A program made the position numbers and the translations under genes. From Cenarchaeum symbiosum A (GTDB lineage: Archaea; Thermoproteota; Nitrososphaeria; Nitrososphaerales; Nitrosopumilaceae): a stretch of DNA of 64,000 bases. A model generated the notes under the pieces. That model had not been told where the DNA came from and searched no databases. It was given only the letters and a program-made list of their open reading frames with translations. The DNA lies in contig DP000238.1 of the NCBI GenBank assembly GCA_000200715.1, positions 194,832-258,831 of the forward strand, given 5' to 3'. Positions 16,127 through 24,071 of this stretch are shown here, one piece after another; positions within the stretch are counted from its first letter, which is position 1, and the number at the start of each line of letters is the position of its first letter.

Positions 16127-17521
16127 TCAGCTGGATATCTTTTTTTGCAGTATCTCCAGGGCTGCAGCGGGGTCCGCCCTGCCCTGGGTCTCTTTCATCA
16201 CCATTCCAAGCAGGTAGTTTATCGCCTGCGGGTTGGCTTTTGCGTCCTGCACGGCCCCGGGCTCCGCGGATATGACCCCGTCTATTATCCTGCCCAGCTC
16301 GTCCCCGTCGGATATGCTGCCCGTGTCGCGGCCTCCCGAGACCTCGGAGAGGCTCTTTCCAGAGATCATCTCATGCAGGGCCACTTTGGCAGAGGACCTG
16401 GTCATGGACCCGTCGAGCACCGCGTCGGCAAGCTGGCCTAGGTGCGCAGCCTCCAGTTTTGAGCTGCCGCGCTTTTCGCGCGTATCGAGCAGGCCCATCA
16501 GATCGGTAGTTATTAGATTTGCAACCTCTTTTGCGTTGGCGGCACTGTGCGCCTCCTCGAACATTCTGGAAAAAAAGGGATCAGACGATAATACCTCGGC
16601 CACCTGGGCGGGTATGCCCAGGGATGCATACCTGTCCTTTCTGCTTGCCGCCCCCTCGGGGATGCCTGCCCGGAGACTTGCCAGCGTATCGTCGTCGATG
16701 GTTATCCACGGTATGTCACCCTCTACAAAATAGCGATAGTCGGTCTCTTCCTCTTTTTTGCGCGCAGAGACTGTGATCCGGCGCCGGTCGTCCCACTGCC
16801 TGGTCTCTTGTACCACCTCTATCCCCCTGTCTACAAGGCTCTGCTGTCTAGTTATCTCATAGTGGAGCGCCTTTTCCAGATCATGAAACGAGTTTACGTT
16901 TTTTACCTCGACTTTTGCGCCCCCGTGAACAGAGACGTTCCCGTCTGCCCGGAGCGCCCCCTCCAGGGATGGATCCGCCACCCCCAGGCCCCCGAGCAGC
17001 CCCGACAACTCGTTTAGGAACAATCTTACCTGCGCCGGCCCCTCAAAGTCGGGCTCTGTCACTATCTCCACCAGGGGGACTCCCGCCCTGTTGTAATCGA
17101 CTAGCGTATGCTGGGCCTTGCCCGGGGCGCCCTCGTAGATTATCCTGCCCGGGTCCTCCTCTAGCTGGACCCTTCTTATGCGGATTGTACGGCCGCCAGA
17201 ATCGATGCTGCCGCCGGACCCCGCGCAGGTCTCACCGTACGCGTCGAGCTGCGTTATCTGAAAGTTCTTTGGCAGGTCGGGGTAGAAATAGTTCTTTCTG
17301 AAAAAGGCCAGCCTTGGGGGCACCCTGCAGCCTAGCGCGAGCGCCACCGTCGCGGCCTTTTCTATCGCCCTTTTGTTTGGGAGCGGCAGCGCCCCCGGCA
17401 GGCCGGTGCACACGGGGCAGATGTTCGTGTTTGGTTCGAGCCCGCGGTAGTCGGCCCTGCACGGGCAGAAGAGCTTGCTGTTCAGGCTGGTCAGCTGGCA
17501 GTGGATCTCGAGCCCTATCAT
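16127..17521 (-). CDS. gatB: Asp-tRNA(Asn)/Glu-tRNA(Gln) amidotransferase subunit B
   Basis: A 464-residue GatB that phosphorylates the tRNA-bound acid and accepts ammonia from GatA. Signatures are IGLEIHCQLT at the N-terminus, the Cys pairs CPCRADY and CPVCTGLPG of the zinc site, and VDYNRAGVPLVEIVTEPD. The start at 17521 overlaps the gatA stop as ATGA, which fits translational coupling. Upstream in-frame codons to 17641 only extend antisense into gatA. The C-terminal YqeY-like tail (NPQAINYLLGMVMKETQGRAD) is complete. Confidence 0.95.
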   Translation of the reverse strand: MIGLEIHCQLTSLNSKLFCPCRADYRGLEPNTNICPVCTGLPGALPLPNKRAIEKAATVALALGCRVPPRLAFFRKNYFYPDLPKNFQITQLDAYGETCAGSGGSIDSGGRTIRIRRVQLEEDPGRIIYEGAPGKAQHTLVDYNRAGVPLVEIVTEPDFEGPAQVRLFLNELSGLLGGLGVADPSLEGALRADGNVSVHGGAKVEVKNVNSFHDLEKALHYEITRQQSLVDRGIEVVQETRQWDDRRRITVSARKKEEETDYRYFVEGDIPWITIDDDTLASLRAGIPEGAASRKDRYASLGIPAQVAEVLSSDPFFSRMFEEAHSAANAKEVANLITTDLMGLLDTREKRGSSKLEAAHLGQLADAVLDGSMTRSSAKVALHEMISGKSLSEVSGGRDTGSISDGDELGRIIDGVISAEPGAVQDAKANPQAINYLLGMVMKETQGRADPAAALEILQKKISS

Positions 17522-18957
17522 TGCCAAGGCGGGGCCTCCGGCATCCTGGATCTCTCCTGCAGGGAATACGCCGCCTGCAGCACCTCTGCGTCCCCCGAGG
17601 GCCTCCCCATTAACTGCATCCCGACGGGGAGCCCGTCGCATACCGTATACGGGACGGAGGCCGCCGGCTTGCCCGTAAGGTTGGCGGTGACCGTATTATA
17701 GTCCACCAGGAACAGCCCCACGGGATCGCCCATCTTCTCGCCAAGCTTGAAGGGCAGTATGGGCACAGTCGGAGATAGCAGCAGGTCGTATTCCGCGAGG
17801 GCCTCTTCTGCCTCCCGGGCCAGCAGCCCGCGCACCTTGAGGGCCCTATGATAGTACCTGCCCCCGTGCCCTGACGACGAGACAAACCCGCCGAGTATCA
17901 TCCGCCGCGTCACCTCGGGCCCGAACTTTCTGCGCGCCTTTGATATGTATGAATGGAACTCGTAGCTCTCTATCGGCATGTCATACCCGTACATTGTATT
18001 GTCGTATCTTGCAAGGTTGCTTGCCGCCTCTGTTGCCGTTATGGTATAGTATGCAGCTACAGAATACTTTACCATGTCCAGGGAGACCTTGCCGCACCGG
18101 GCGCCGGCATCTTCGAGGGCGGCCATGGCGTCCCTTGTCGCCTCTGCCACCCGCGGATCAATCCCCTCGCCCGCCATCTCGGTTATCAGGCCCACCTTCT
18201 TGCCTTTGATGCCTGCGTCTATCCCGTCAAGAAACCCTCCCTTGCATTCTATCGTGGTGGCATCATTGGGGTCTGCACCGGATATCACATCCATCATAAA
18301 TGCCGCGTCTTCTACGGTCCTCGTTATGGGGCCTATCTGCTCTATGCTGTTTGCATACGAGACCAGGCCGTACCTGCTTACCAGGCCGTATGTCGGCTTG
18401 AAGCCGACCATCCCGCAAAAGCTCGCGGGATTCCGCACAGAGCCCCCCGTGTCCGACCCTAGCGAAGCTATGCATTCAAGCCCCCCCACTGCGGCGGCGC
18501 TGCCCCCCGACGAGCCGCCCGGCGTGCACTCTTTGTTCCAGGGGTTCCTGCTCGGGCCATAAGCGCTAAACTCGGTGGTAAGGCCCATCGCAAACTCGTC
18601 CATGTTGGTCTTGCCCGTTATTATGGCATCTTCGGCTAGCAGCCTCGTTACGACCGTTGCGTCATAGGGGGATTCGTACCCTTCGAGCATCTTTGAGGCG
18701 CATGTAGTCCTCATTCCCCTTACACAGATGTTGTCCTTTACGGCTATGGGGGCGCCAAGGCACCTGCCCACCTTTTCCCCCTTCTTTATCCTAGAGTCTA
18801 TCCGGCGCGCCTCGTCGAGCGCCTTTTCGTTCAGAGTAATGTACGCGTCGAGCCCCTGTTTTTTTGTCCGCTCTATCGCCCCTGCGGTAAACTCCTCGCA
18901 GGTGGTGCCCCCCGAGCCCACCTCCCGCACATACTCTACTAGCGATTCTGGGAGCAT
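17518..18957 (-). CDS. gatA: Asp-tRNA(Asn)/Glu-tRNA(Gln) amidotransferase subunit A
   Basis: A 479-residue amidase-signature protein that hydrolyses glutamine and channels ammonia. The Ser-cisSer-Lys triad is visible: Lys in IAVKDN, the cis-Ser in GGSSGGSAAAV and the nucleophile in DTGGSVRNPASFCG. The start at ATG 18957 overlaps the gatC stop as TGATG. A longer version from 19005 would overlap gatC by 49 bases and is less likely. Confidence 0.95.
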   Translation of the reverse strand: MLPESLVEYVREVGSGGTTCEEFTAGAIERTKKQGLDAYITLNEKALDEARRIDSRIKKGEKVGRCLGAPIAVKDNICVRGMRTTCASKMLEGYESPYDATVVTRLLAEDAIITGKTNMDEFAMGLTTEFSAYGPSRNPWNKECTPGGSSGGSAAAVGGLECIASLGSDTGGSVRNPASFCGMVGFKPTYGLVSRYGLVSYANSIEQIGPITRTVEDAAFMMDVISGADPNDATTIECKGGFLDGIDAGIKGKKVGLITEMAGEGIDPRVAEATRDAMAALEDAGARCGKVSLDMVKYSVAAYYTITATEAASNLARYDNTMYGYDMPIESYEFHSYISKARRKFGPEVTRRMILGGFVSSSGHGGRYYHRALKVRGLLAREAEEALAEYDLLLSPTVPILPFKLGEKMGDPVGLFLVDYNTVTANLTGKPAASVPYTVCDGLPVGMQLMGRPSGDAEVLQAAYSLQERSRMPEAPPWQ

Positions 18958-19223
18958 CAGGACAACCTCGGCGAGCGCACGTACCCGTCGCGGATCCTCA
19001 GGCACCCGAGGGCGCCCTCAAACGGGACCGCCTTGTCCTCCCTGAGCTCAGAATGTGGCACCACCCTCGGCGAGTACTCTTCCGCGCCTGCCGCTTCGTC
19101 TAGTATCTCCATGTAGACTATCATCTTTTGCGCTTCGTCCATGTGCACTTCGTGGTCGTCTACCTCTATCCTCATGAGGCGGGCTATCCGCTCGGCCTCC
19201 TCGATGCTGACTTTTGCGCTCAT
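18957..19223 (-). CDS. gatC: Asp-tRNA(Asn)/Glu-tRNA(Gln) amidotransferase subunit C
   Basis: An 88-residue GatC that clamps GatA and GatB together. The N-terminal helices (VSIEEAERIARLMRIEV) and the C-terminal strap (SPRVVPHSELREDKAVPFEGALG) match the family. The ATG overlaps the aspS stop as ATGA. It sits second in the aspS-gatC-gatA-gatB operon. Confidence 0.93.
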   Translation of the reverse strand: MSAKVSIEEAERIARLMRIEVDDHEVHMDEAQKMIVYMEILDEAAGAEEYSPRVVPHSELREDKAVPFEGALGCLRIRDGYVRSPRLS

Positions 19224-20521
19224 GGCGTCAGCCTGTCCACGTCCCGGGGGTAAAACGTCACGTCCCTGATGTTCTCCGTGCCCGTAAGTGCCATCATCAG
19301 CCTCTCGAGGCCTATTCCGCAGCCCGCGTGCGGGGGCACCCCGTAGTCAAAGGCGGCAAGGTGGTGCCCAAACGATCCCGCATTCATCCCCTTTGCGGCC
19401 ATTCTCTCTTCGAGTTCGGCCCTGTTGTCTATCCTTGTGCTGCCAGAAGAGATCTCAAGGTCGCCGAACATTAAATCAAACGATTCTGATGTGCGCCCGT
19501 CAGGGCCCACCTTTACGTAGAACGGCTTTGGGCCGGCAGGCCAGTCGGTGATAAAGTAAAAGCCCTCAAGGCCTGCTTTTTTGAGGGCCGACGGGTACAG
19601 GTCGTCGCCCCATTCGGCCTTTGCCCCCGCGCCCTTTATCCTGTCGAGCAGGTCTGCATAAGTATACCTTGGTATCTCTGCTGGAACATCCGGCACTGCA
19701 AACTGCGCGCCGGGGCCCCCCGCATAGGGTGTAGCAGCTGATGCCGCGCGCTTTACAATATCTGATATCCTGTCCATTATATCGTTGTAATCTACAAATG
19801 CCTCCTCAAGGTCTATCGATATGGCCTCGGCCAAATGCCTGTTGGTCCTTGACGGCTCGGCGCGAAAGATTGGCCCTATCTCGAATACCCTCTCAAGACT
19901 CATCGTCAGCTGCTCCTTGTACAGCTGTGGGCTCTGCGCCAAAAACGCCTCTTTGTTATAGTAGAATATCGGGAACAGCGCGGCGCCGCCCTCTGTGGCA
20001 GTCGATATCATCTTGGGGGTGCTGGCCTCGACAAAGCCGTTTTCGTAGAAATACTCCCTTGTCTCCCTCAATACTGCGCTCCTTGCATGGAACAGCTCGA
20101 GCAGCGCGTCCCTTCTGAGGTCTATCGGTCTTATCTCGAGGCGCGTCTCTATGTTTTTTACAGTCTTTGCCTGCGGCTCAAAGGGCGGTATCTTTTGCAC
20201 GTCTGCAAAGACCTTGAGCTCATTTGGCACCAGCTCAAACCCGGACGGGGCCTTCTCCGATGCCCTTACCGTCCCTGTTACGGCCACCACCGAGTGCGGC
20301 TTGAGCCCCGATATCCTCTCCCTTGTTTCATCGGGGCAGGAGCCGGACTTTGCGACCACCTGTATGCGGCCGTCCCTGTCGCGTATGGTCATAAAGGATA
20401 TTGCCCCGTGGCCCCGCACTGCCATGACCCACCCCATGACGGTGACATCCTTGCCGTCCATTGACGGGCCCAGTCCGCTGGAATAGTGCGTGCGCCTCAG
20501 GCCGCCCAGGCTGTCTTCCAT
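19220..20521 (-). CDS. aspS: Aspartyl-tRNA synthetase (archaeal type)
   Basis: A 433-residue class II synthetase. The N-terminal OB fold (GWVMAVRGHGAISFMTIRDRDG) is followed by motif 2 (GPIFRAEPSRTNRHLAEAISID) and motif 3 (GCGIGLERLMMALTG). ATG 20521 is chosen because TAAATTATGC (20541-20550) lies 25 bases upstream and the family begins with this sequence; longer in-frame starts up to 20788 run antisense through the divergent gene at 20634. Linkage to gatCAB suggests a non-discriminating enzyme that makes Asp-tRNA(Asn) for amidation (inference). Confidence 0.93.
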   Translation of the reverse strand: MEDSLGGLRRTHYSSGLGPSMDGKDVTVMGWVMAVRGHGAISFMTIRDRDGRIQVVAKSGSCPDETRERISGLKPHSVVAVTGTVRASEKAPSGFELVPNELKVFADVQKIPPFEPQAKTVKNIETRLEIRPIDLRRDALLELFHARSAVLRETREYFYENGFVEASTPKMISTATEGGAALFPIFYYNKEAFLAQSPQLYKEQLTMSLERVFEIGPIFRAEPSRTNRHLAEAISIDLEEAFVDYNDIMDRISDIVKRAASAATPYAGGPGAQFAVPDVPAEIPRYTYADLLDRIKGAGAKAEWGDDLYPSALKKAGLEGFYFITDWPAGPKPFYVKVGPDGRTSESFDLMFGDLEISSGSTRIDNRAELEERMAAKGMNAGSFGHHLAAFDYGVPPHAGCGIGLERLMMALTGTENIRDVTFYPRDVDRLTP

Positions 20522-20633
20522 GCAGGCACGACAAACAGGGGCATAATTTACTTTCTCATGTGGGAATGGACCGCCCCCGTGCCTGCGGGAGACGCCTGTG
20601 CCCAATAAATAACGGCGCGGGTCATTATCCTGC

Positions 20634-20843
20634 ATGTCCCTCTCATCCAGGGAGAAGGCGATAGCCCTGGTCTCAAACGGCATAGCCGTATACTCTCTGT
20701 ACAGGGAGAGCAACTCCCTGCCGGAGGGCGTCTCGCTGATCGACTTTGTGCTCAAGGCGGTCCCCGAGGGGATAAGGGGCGAGGTCACAGCGGAGCTTAT
20801 CGACGAGGTCTTTGCGTATGTATCGGGCGCACATGCTTCATAA
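20634..20843 (+). CDS. Small conserved-looking hypothetical protein
   Basis: A 69-residue helical protein with no motif that I recognise. A TATA-like box (CAATAAATAAC, about 20602-20612) lies 28 bases before the ATG. It is divergent from aspS and 23 bases ahead of purP, with which it may be cotranscribed. Confidence 0.65.
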   Translation: MSLSSREKAIALVSNGIAVYSLYRESNSLPEGVSLIDFVLKAVPEGIRGEVTAELIDEVFAYVSGAHAS

Positions 20844-20866
20844 GTAGAGCAGAGGGCGCCCCCCGC

Positions 20867-21892
20867 ATGAAGTCGGTATCCACGCTTGGATCACACTGTT
20901 CTCTTCAGCTGCTCAAGGGCGCAAAGGACGAGGGGTTCCGGACCCTGCTCGTCTGCGAGAGAAGAAGGGAGCGCTTTTACCGCAGGTTCGGCTTTATAGA
21001 CGAGCTTGTCCTTGTTGACGGCTTTGGGGAGCTGCTGGGCGACGAGTGCCAGTCCGTCCTGGCCGAGAATGATTCCATACTGATCCCCCACGGCACATTG
21101 GTGGCCCAGATGTCGCCCGACCAGATAGAATCGATAGGGGTGCCGGTCTTTGGCAACAAGTGGATCCTCCGGTGGGAATCCGACAGGTCTCTAAAGGAGA
21201 GGCTCATGCGCGAGGCGCGCCTCAGAATGCCAAGGAGCATAGATAGCCCCGGCGACATAGACACGCTTGTCATAGTAAAGAGGCAGGGTGCGGCAGGCGG
21301 CAAGGGCTACTTTATGGCAAACAGCGAGGAAGAGTATGAATCCAAGAGGCTGTCCTTGATAGAATCCGGGGTGATATCTACCGACGAGGATCTCTACATA
21401 CAGGAGTATGTGCCGGGCGTGCTCGCATACCTGCAGTTTTTTTATTCTCCGCTAAAGGCGGATATCGAGTTCTTTGGCGCAGACCAGCGGCACGAATCCG
21501 ACATAGAGGGGCTGGCACGCATACCCGCACCTGTGCAGATGGGCTCCAGCGGGATACCTTCATTCAATGTGATAGGGAACAGCCCGCTTGTGCTCCGTGA
21601 ATCGCTTTTAGAGGGGGCGTACCGGATGGGCGAGGACTTTGTCGAGGCATCAAGCAGGCTTGTTGCGCCCGGGATGAACGGGCCGTTTTGTATCGAGGGC
21701 GTATACGGCGATGACGGGAGGTTCACCTCCTTTGAGTTCTCTGCAAGGATTGTGGCCGGCACCAACATCTACATGAACGGCTCCCCCTACTATGGCCTGC
21801 TGTTCGATGAGCCGATCAGCATGGGCAGGCGCATCGCCCGCGAGATAAAATCAGCCATCGCCGAGGAGAGGCTCGACGAGACGGTCACCTGA
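20867..21892 (+). CDS. purP: FAICAR synthetase PurP (formate-dependent)
   Basis: A 341-residue ATP-grasp enzyme of archaeal purine synthesis that formylates AICAR with formate and ATP. Recognised blocks are STLGSHCSLQLLKGAKDEGF, VKRQGAAGGKGYF (ATP-grasp loop), and FEFSARIVAGTNIYMNGSPY near the C-terminus. The length fits the family. A 39-base piece resembling codons for LIPHGTLVAQMSP recurs at 23601-23639, evidence of a former second copy nearby. Confidence 0.9.
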   Translation: MKSVSTLGSHCSLQLLKGAKDEGFRTLLVCERRRERFYRRFGFIDELVLVDGFGELLGDECQSVLAENDSILIPHGTLVAQMSPDQIESIGVPVFGNKWILRWESDRSLKERLMREARLRMPRSIDSPGDIDTLVIVKRQGAAGGKGYFMANSEEEYESKRLSLIESGVISTDEDLYIQEYVPGVLAYLQFFYSPLKADIEFFGADQRHESDIEGLARIPAPVQMGSSGIPSFNVIGNSPLVLRESLLEGAYRMGEDFVEASSRLVAPGMNGPFCIEGVYGDDGRFTSFEFSARIVAGTNIYMNGSPYYGLLFDEPISMGRRIAREIKSAIAEERLDETVT

Positions 21893-21937
21893 AGCGAAAA
21901 CAAACAGTATAAAACCAGATCATGTAGTACATGCACT

Positions 21938-22447
21938 ATGGAGGTGCGTATTCTCTCTGACGGTGGCGTGCAGGTCCTCAAGTACAGGCCCCACCAGTCG
22001 AAGCGTCCAAAGAGAGGCCGCTATGCCAGCAGGTATACGGTGGCTGAGCAGAAGTTGGCGGCAATGCAAGACTATGAGAGATGCATCAACATGTGGGCAG
22101 GCCTTGCAACGACCGACCGGAACTCGACCCATGTCCTCTACTATGACTGGGAACAGGCAGTGTATGTCGTGATCAGCATCAAAAAACCGATGCTCACGCC
22201 CGCCAAGTGGATAGCGGTGGCCTGTTTTAACATGTTCGGGTATCGCTCGGGCAGATCCTGCGAGCATATAACGACCCTGGGAGATCTAATAGACGAGATC
22301 GAAGATGCCAACATCACCGGGGGATCACATAACTCGTATCCGGATGATATTGCCCGCCTTGCGGCGCGGCACCTTCTCTATGCCGAGCCCTCCATAATGG
22401 AACCAGAATCCGGCCGGACCACTGCCGCATTGGTTGAACTTACATGA
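21938..22447 (+). CDS. Unknown family, copy 1 of a local paralogue group
   Basis: A 169-residue protein with a basic N-terminal stretch (KRPKRGRYASRYTVAEQK, about residues 22-39) followed by a mixed domain (CINMWAGL, YYDWEQAVYVVISIKKP, ITTLGDLIDEIED) and a conserved end (YPDDIARLAARHLL). It is the only intact copy of three in the next 2.7 kb. CAGTATAAAAC (21907-21917) is 27 bases before the ATG and is nearly the same as the box before copy 3. I do not recognise the family; the basic N-terminus could bind nucleic acid. Confidence 0.7.
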   Translation: MEVRILSDGGVQVLKYRPHQSKRPKRGRYASRYTVAEQKLAAMQDYERCINMWAGLATTDRNSTHVLYYDWEQAVYVVISIKKPMLTPAKWIAVACFNMFGYRSGRSCEHITTLGDLIDEIEDANITGGSHNSYPDDIARLAARHLLYAEPSIMEPESGRTTAALVELT

Positions 22448-22526
22448 TTACAGACATGCATAACAATACCGGATCATACCCTTCTGCATGTTGAAGATCT
22501 GCTGCGATAAAGTCAGGCATCCGAAT

Positions 22527-22847
22527 TCATGCCGGACATCGGGGGCAGTTTGGTAACATATGTTCATACGCTTTGCCTGACAGTTCAATGAGAGAGTCTT
22601 CTATCATCCGTATAAAACTTAATACTGGATACAAATCCAATTCCCTTGGTTCTTCCATAACCGAAACCGAATTCTTACATGTCAACACGATGTGACCAAG
22701 ATGTGATTTGGATTCAACATAACCACACTCACAATATAGCTTAGGACACAAAAAAATATAGATAAATACACATCTTGCAGAATGATCTAAATTAAATAAT
22801 ACCTTGAGTTTGTATGCTTCATCAGGTTGTGATTGATTATGCTGCAT
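22527..22847 (-). CDS. Hypothetical protein in an A+T-rich insert
   Basis: A 106-residue protein with four clustered cysteines (CPKLYCECG, CKN) that could bind zinc, then a helical tail (LSFIRMIEDSLIELSGKAYEHM). It lies in a stretch clearly poorer in G+C than the rest (22% and 38% in two 60-base lines counted here), which suggests foreign origin. Its ATG overlaps the start of the divergent gene, so at least one start is wrong. Confidence 0.45.
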   Translation of the reverse strand: MQHNQSQPDEAYKLKVLFNLDHSARCVFIYIFLCPKLYCECGYVESKSHLGHIVLTCKNSVSVMEEPRELDLYPVLSFIRMIEDSLIELSGKAYEHMLPNCPRCPA

Positions 22848-23339
22848 ATAGGATTGGACGTATCAGGAAATCAGAACGAGGGTAATTATCTGCATATGGG
22901 GATTGTGATCGGAACGGACAGTGGGATAGCTCGGATGATAAAACATCTAAATTACGTGCTGGGATCCGATGAATGGACCAAAACCACTACGGATCGAAGA
23001 CTCCTTGTCCGAAACATGATATTTGACGAGAAAAACATAATTGCGTTCTGTATCAATTTGTCAATGAATAAGATAATTAGAGATGTAAATAGTTCAATGA
23101 GGGGTAGGCACAAGCGTATTTCATCAGATGCCACTTTGAGGGCATATCGTCGTTTGTTATGGAAGACAATCAGGGAAAACATATTAGAATTTGTAAATAT
23201 GCATAACCATTCATTTGATGATGTTGCTTTTCAGTGTGATTCCGACTGTGTCAAATTTTTGAAAGATAACGGCCTGCACCGAGCAGGCGCTGGCGATGCA
23301 TATCTTGCTTTCAGATCTCGTGGCGTGGGCAAACAATAA
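22839..23339 (+). CDS. Hypothetical protein in an A+T-rich insert, frameshifted at the 3' end
   Basis: The open frame gives 167 residues beginning LHIGLDVSGN, which looks like the first strand of an RNase H-like fold with a catalytic Asp, and containing FQCDSDCVKFLKDNGL. It ends AFRSRGVGKQ. Skipping one T in the TTT at 23309-23311 restores a frame reading SDLVAWANNNDRHDHPGV and ending in KLKKNLKR at TAG 23422-23424. I judge that longer tail to be the original C-terminus. The gene is in DNA of about 27-38% G+C (two 60-base lines counted), unlike its surroundings, and stops at the edge of repeat A. A DUF3800-like nuclease is possible but not shown. Confidence 0.55.
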   Translation: MLHIGLDVSGNQNEGNYLHMGIVIGTDSGIARMIKHLNYVLGSDEWTKTTTDRRLLVRNMIFDEKNIIAFCINLSMNKIIRDVNSSMRGRHKRISSDATLRAYRRLLWKTIRENILEFVNMHNHSFDDVAFQCDSDCVKFLKDNGLHRAGAGDAYLAFRSRGVGKQ

Positions 23340-23414
23340 TGATCGACATGATCACCCCGGAGTTATTTCTCTGAGCTTGCCTGACACATTTACGAGTAAA
23401 TTGAAGAAGAATCT

Positions 23415-23519
23415 AAAAAGGTAGCCGCACCCACACAATGCCCTAGGTTACCAGCACAGCTGACCCTAAGGGTTCGAGCGCGACTGTATATACGGGGTAG
23501 ATAATAGTATAATAATTTG
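23415..23519 (+). repeat. ~105-bp repeat, copy A
   Basis: First of three copies (A, B, C). The core from CACACAATG to GACTGTATA is 59 bases and differs between A and C at one base. It contains an imperfect hairpin: CCCTAGG...CCTAAGGG around AGC-ACA-GCT. It ends in AGTATAATAATTTG, which looks like a TATA box. The left edge includes the restored stop codon of the preceding gene. Confidence 0.85.
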
Positions 23520-23600
23520 TCGCTAAGCTAAAAGTAAGGATTCAGGTTCAGGCGTGGCTGAGGAGGCAGGCAGTGGAGGATATGTGCCTGAAAGATGATG

Positions 23601-23639
23601 CTGATCTCCCACGGAACACTGGCAGCCCAGATGTCGCCC
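23601..23639 (+). pseudogene. Fragment of a second purP
   Basis: Thirty-four of 39 bases match purP at 21080-21118. One frame still reads LISHGTLAAQMSP against LIPHGTLVAQMSP in purP. It is joined directly to the 3' half of a copy-1-like paralogue, so a purP-plus-paralogue unit seems to have been duplicated and mostly deleted. Confidence 0.6.
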
Positions 23640-23911
23640 CGGGGGATCTAATAGTCGTGAACAAAGACTCCAACATTCTCGGGGGATTTAATAACTCGTA
23701 TCCGGGTGACATTGCCCGCCTTGCCGCGCGGTACCTTCTTGACGTCGAGCGCTCCGTGATGGGGCTGGAATCTGGCTGGCCTGTTCCATTGGCAGGGCTC
23801 TCATTATGTATCTGTGAGTTTGAAAAGGTAGTCGCACCCACACAATGCCCTAGGTCACCAGCACGGCTGATCCTAAGGGTTCGAGCGCGACTGTATACAC
23901 ATGGGGTATAG
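23640..23911 (+). pseudogene. Paralogue group, copy 2: 3' remnant
   Basis: From GGGGGATCTAATAG onward the DNA parallels copies 1 and 3 and reads NNSYPGDIARLAARYLL, the conserved C-terminus of the family, followed by VPLAGLS and a run-on tail to 23911. The N-terminal two thirds are missing and replaced by the purP fragment. No promoter is evident, so it is unlikely to be expressed as a functional protein. Confidence 0.6.
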
Positions 23912-23926
23912 TAGTATAATAGTTTG
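23822..23926 (+). repeat. ~105-bp repeat, copy B
   Basis: It follows the copy 2 remnant and includes its run-on coding tail. The 59-base core differs from copy A at three positions. It shares with copy C an extra upstream block (CTGTGAGTTTGAAAAG), so B and C were duplicated together with the gene end. Confidence 0.85.
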
Positions 23927-23968
23927 ACAGATCCGTCCCTGAGGCCAAAATCTGGGAGATTTGCGCTA

Positions 23969-24012
23969 GCTGGCTGCCAAAAATCAGTAACTAACACCTG
24001 CTGGCAGGCAGC
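23969..24012. repeat. Inverted repeat
   Basis: GCTGGCTGCC (23969-23978) is matched by GGCAGGCAGC (24003-24012) with one mismatch and a 24-base spacer. It lies between repeat B and the promoter of copy 3. It could be a hairpin terminator or a relic of a mobile element end; nothing else supports either. Confidence 0.45.
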
Positions 24013-24071
24013 TAAAGTTAACAGAGCCGCGGGGGCAACTGTATAAAACTACATTATGCCGTATACGCACG

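Noticed and set aside
23415-23519. Repeat as a tRNA or tRNA-like gene
   Set aside because: GGGTTCGAGC resembles a T loop, but no acceptor or anticodon stem can be formed.
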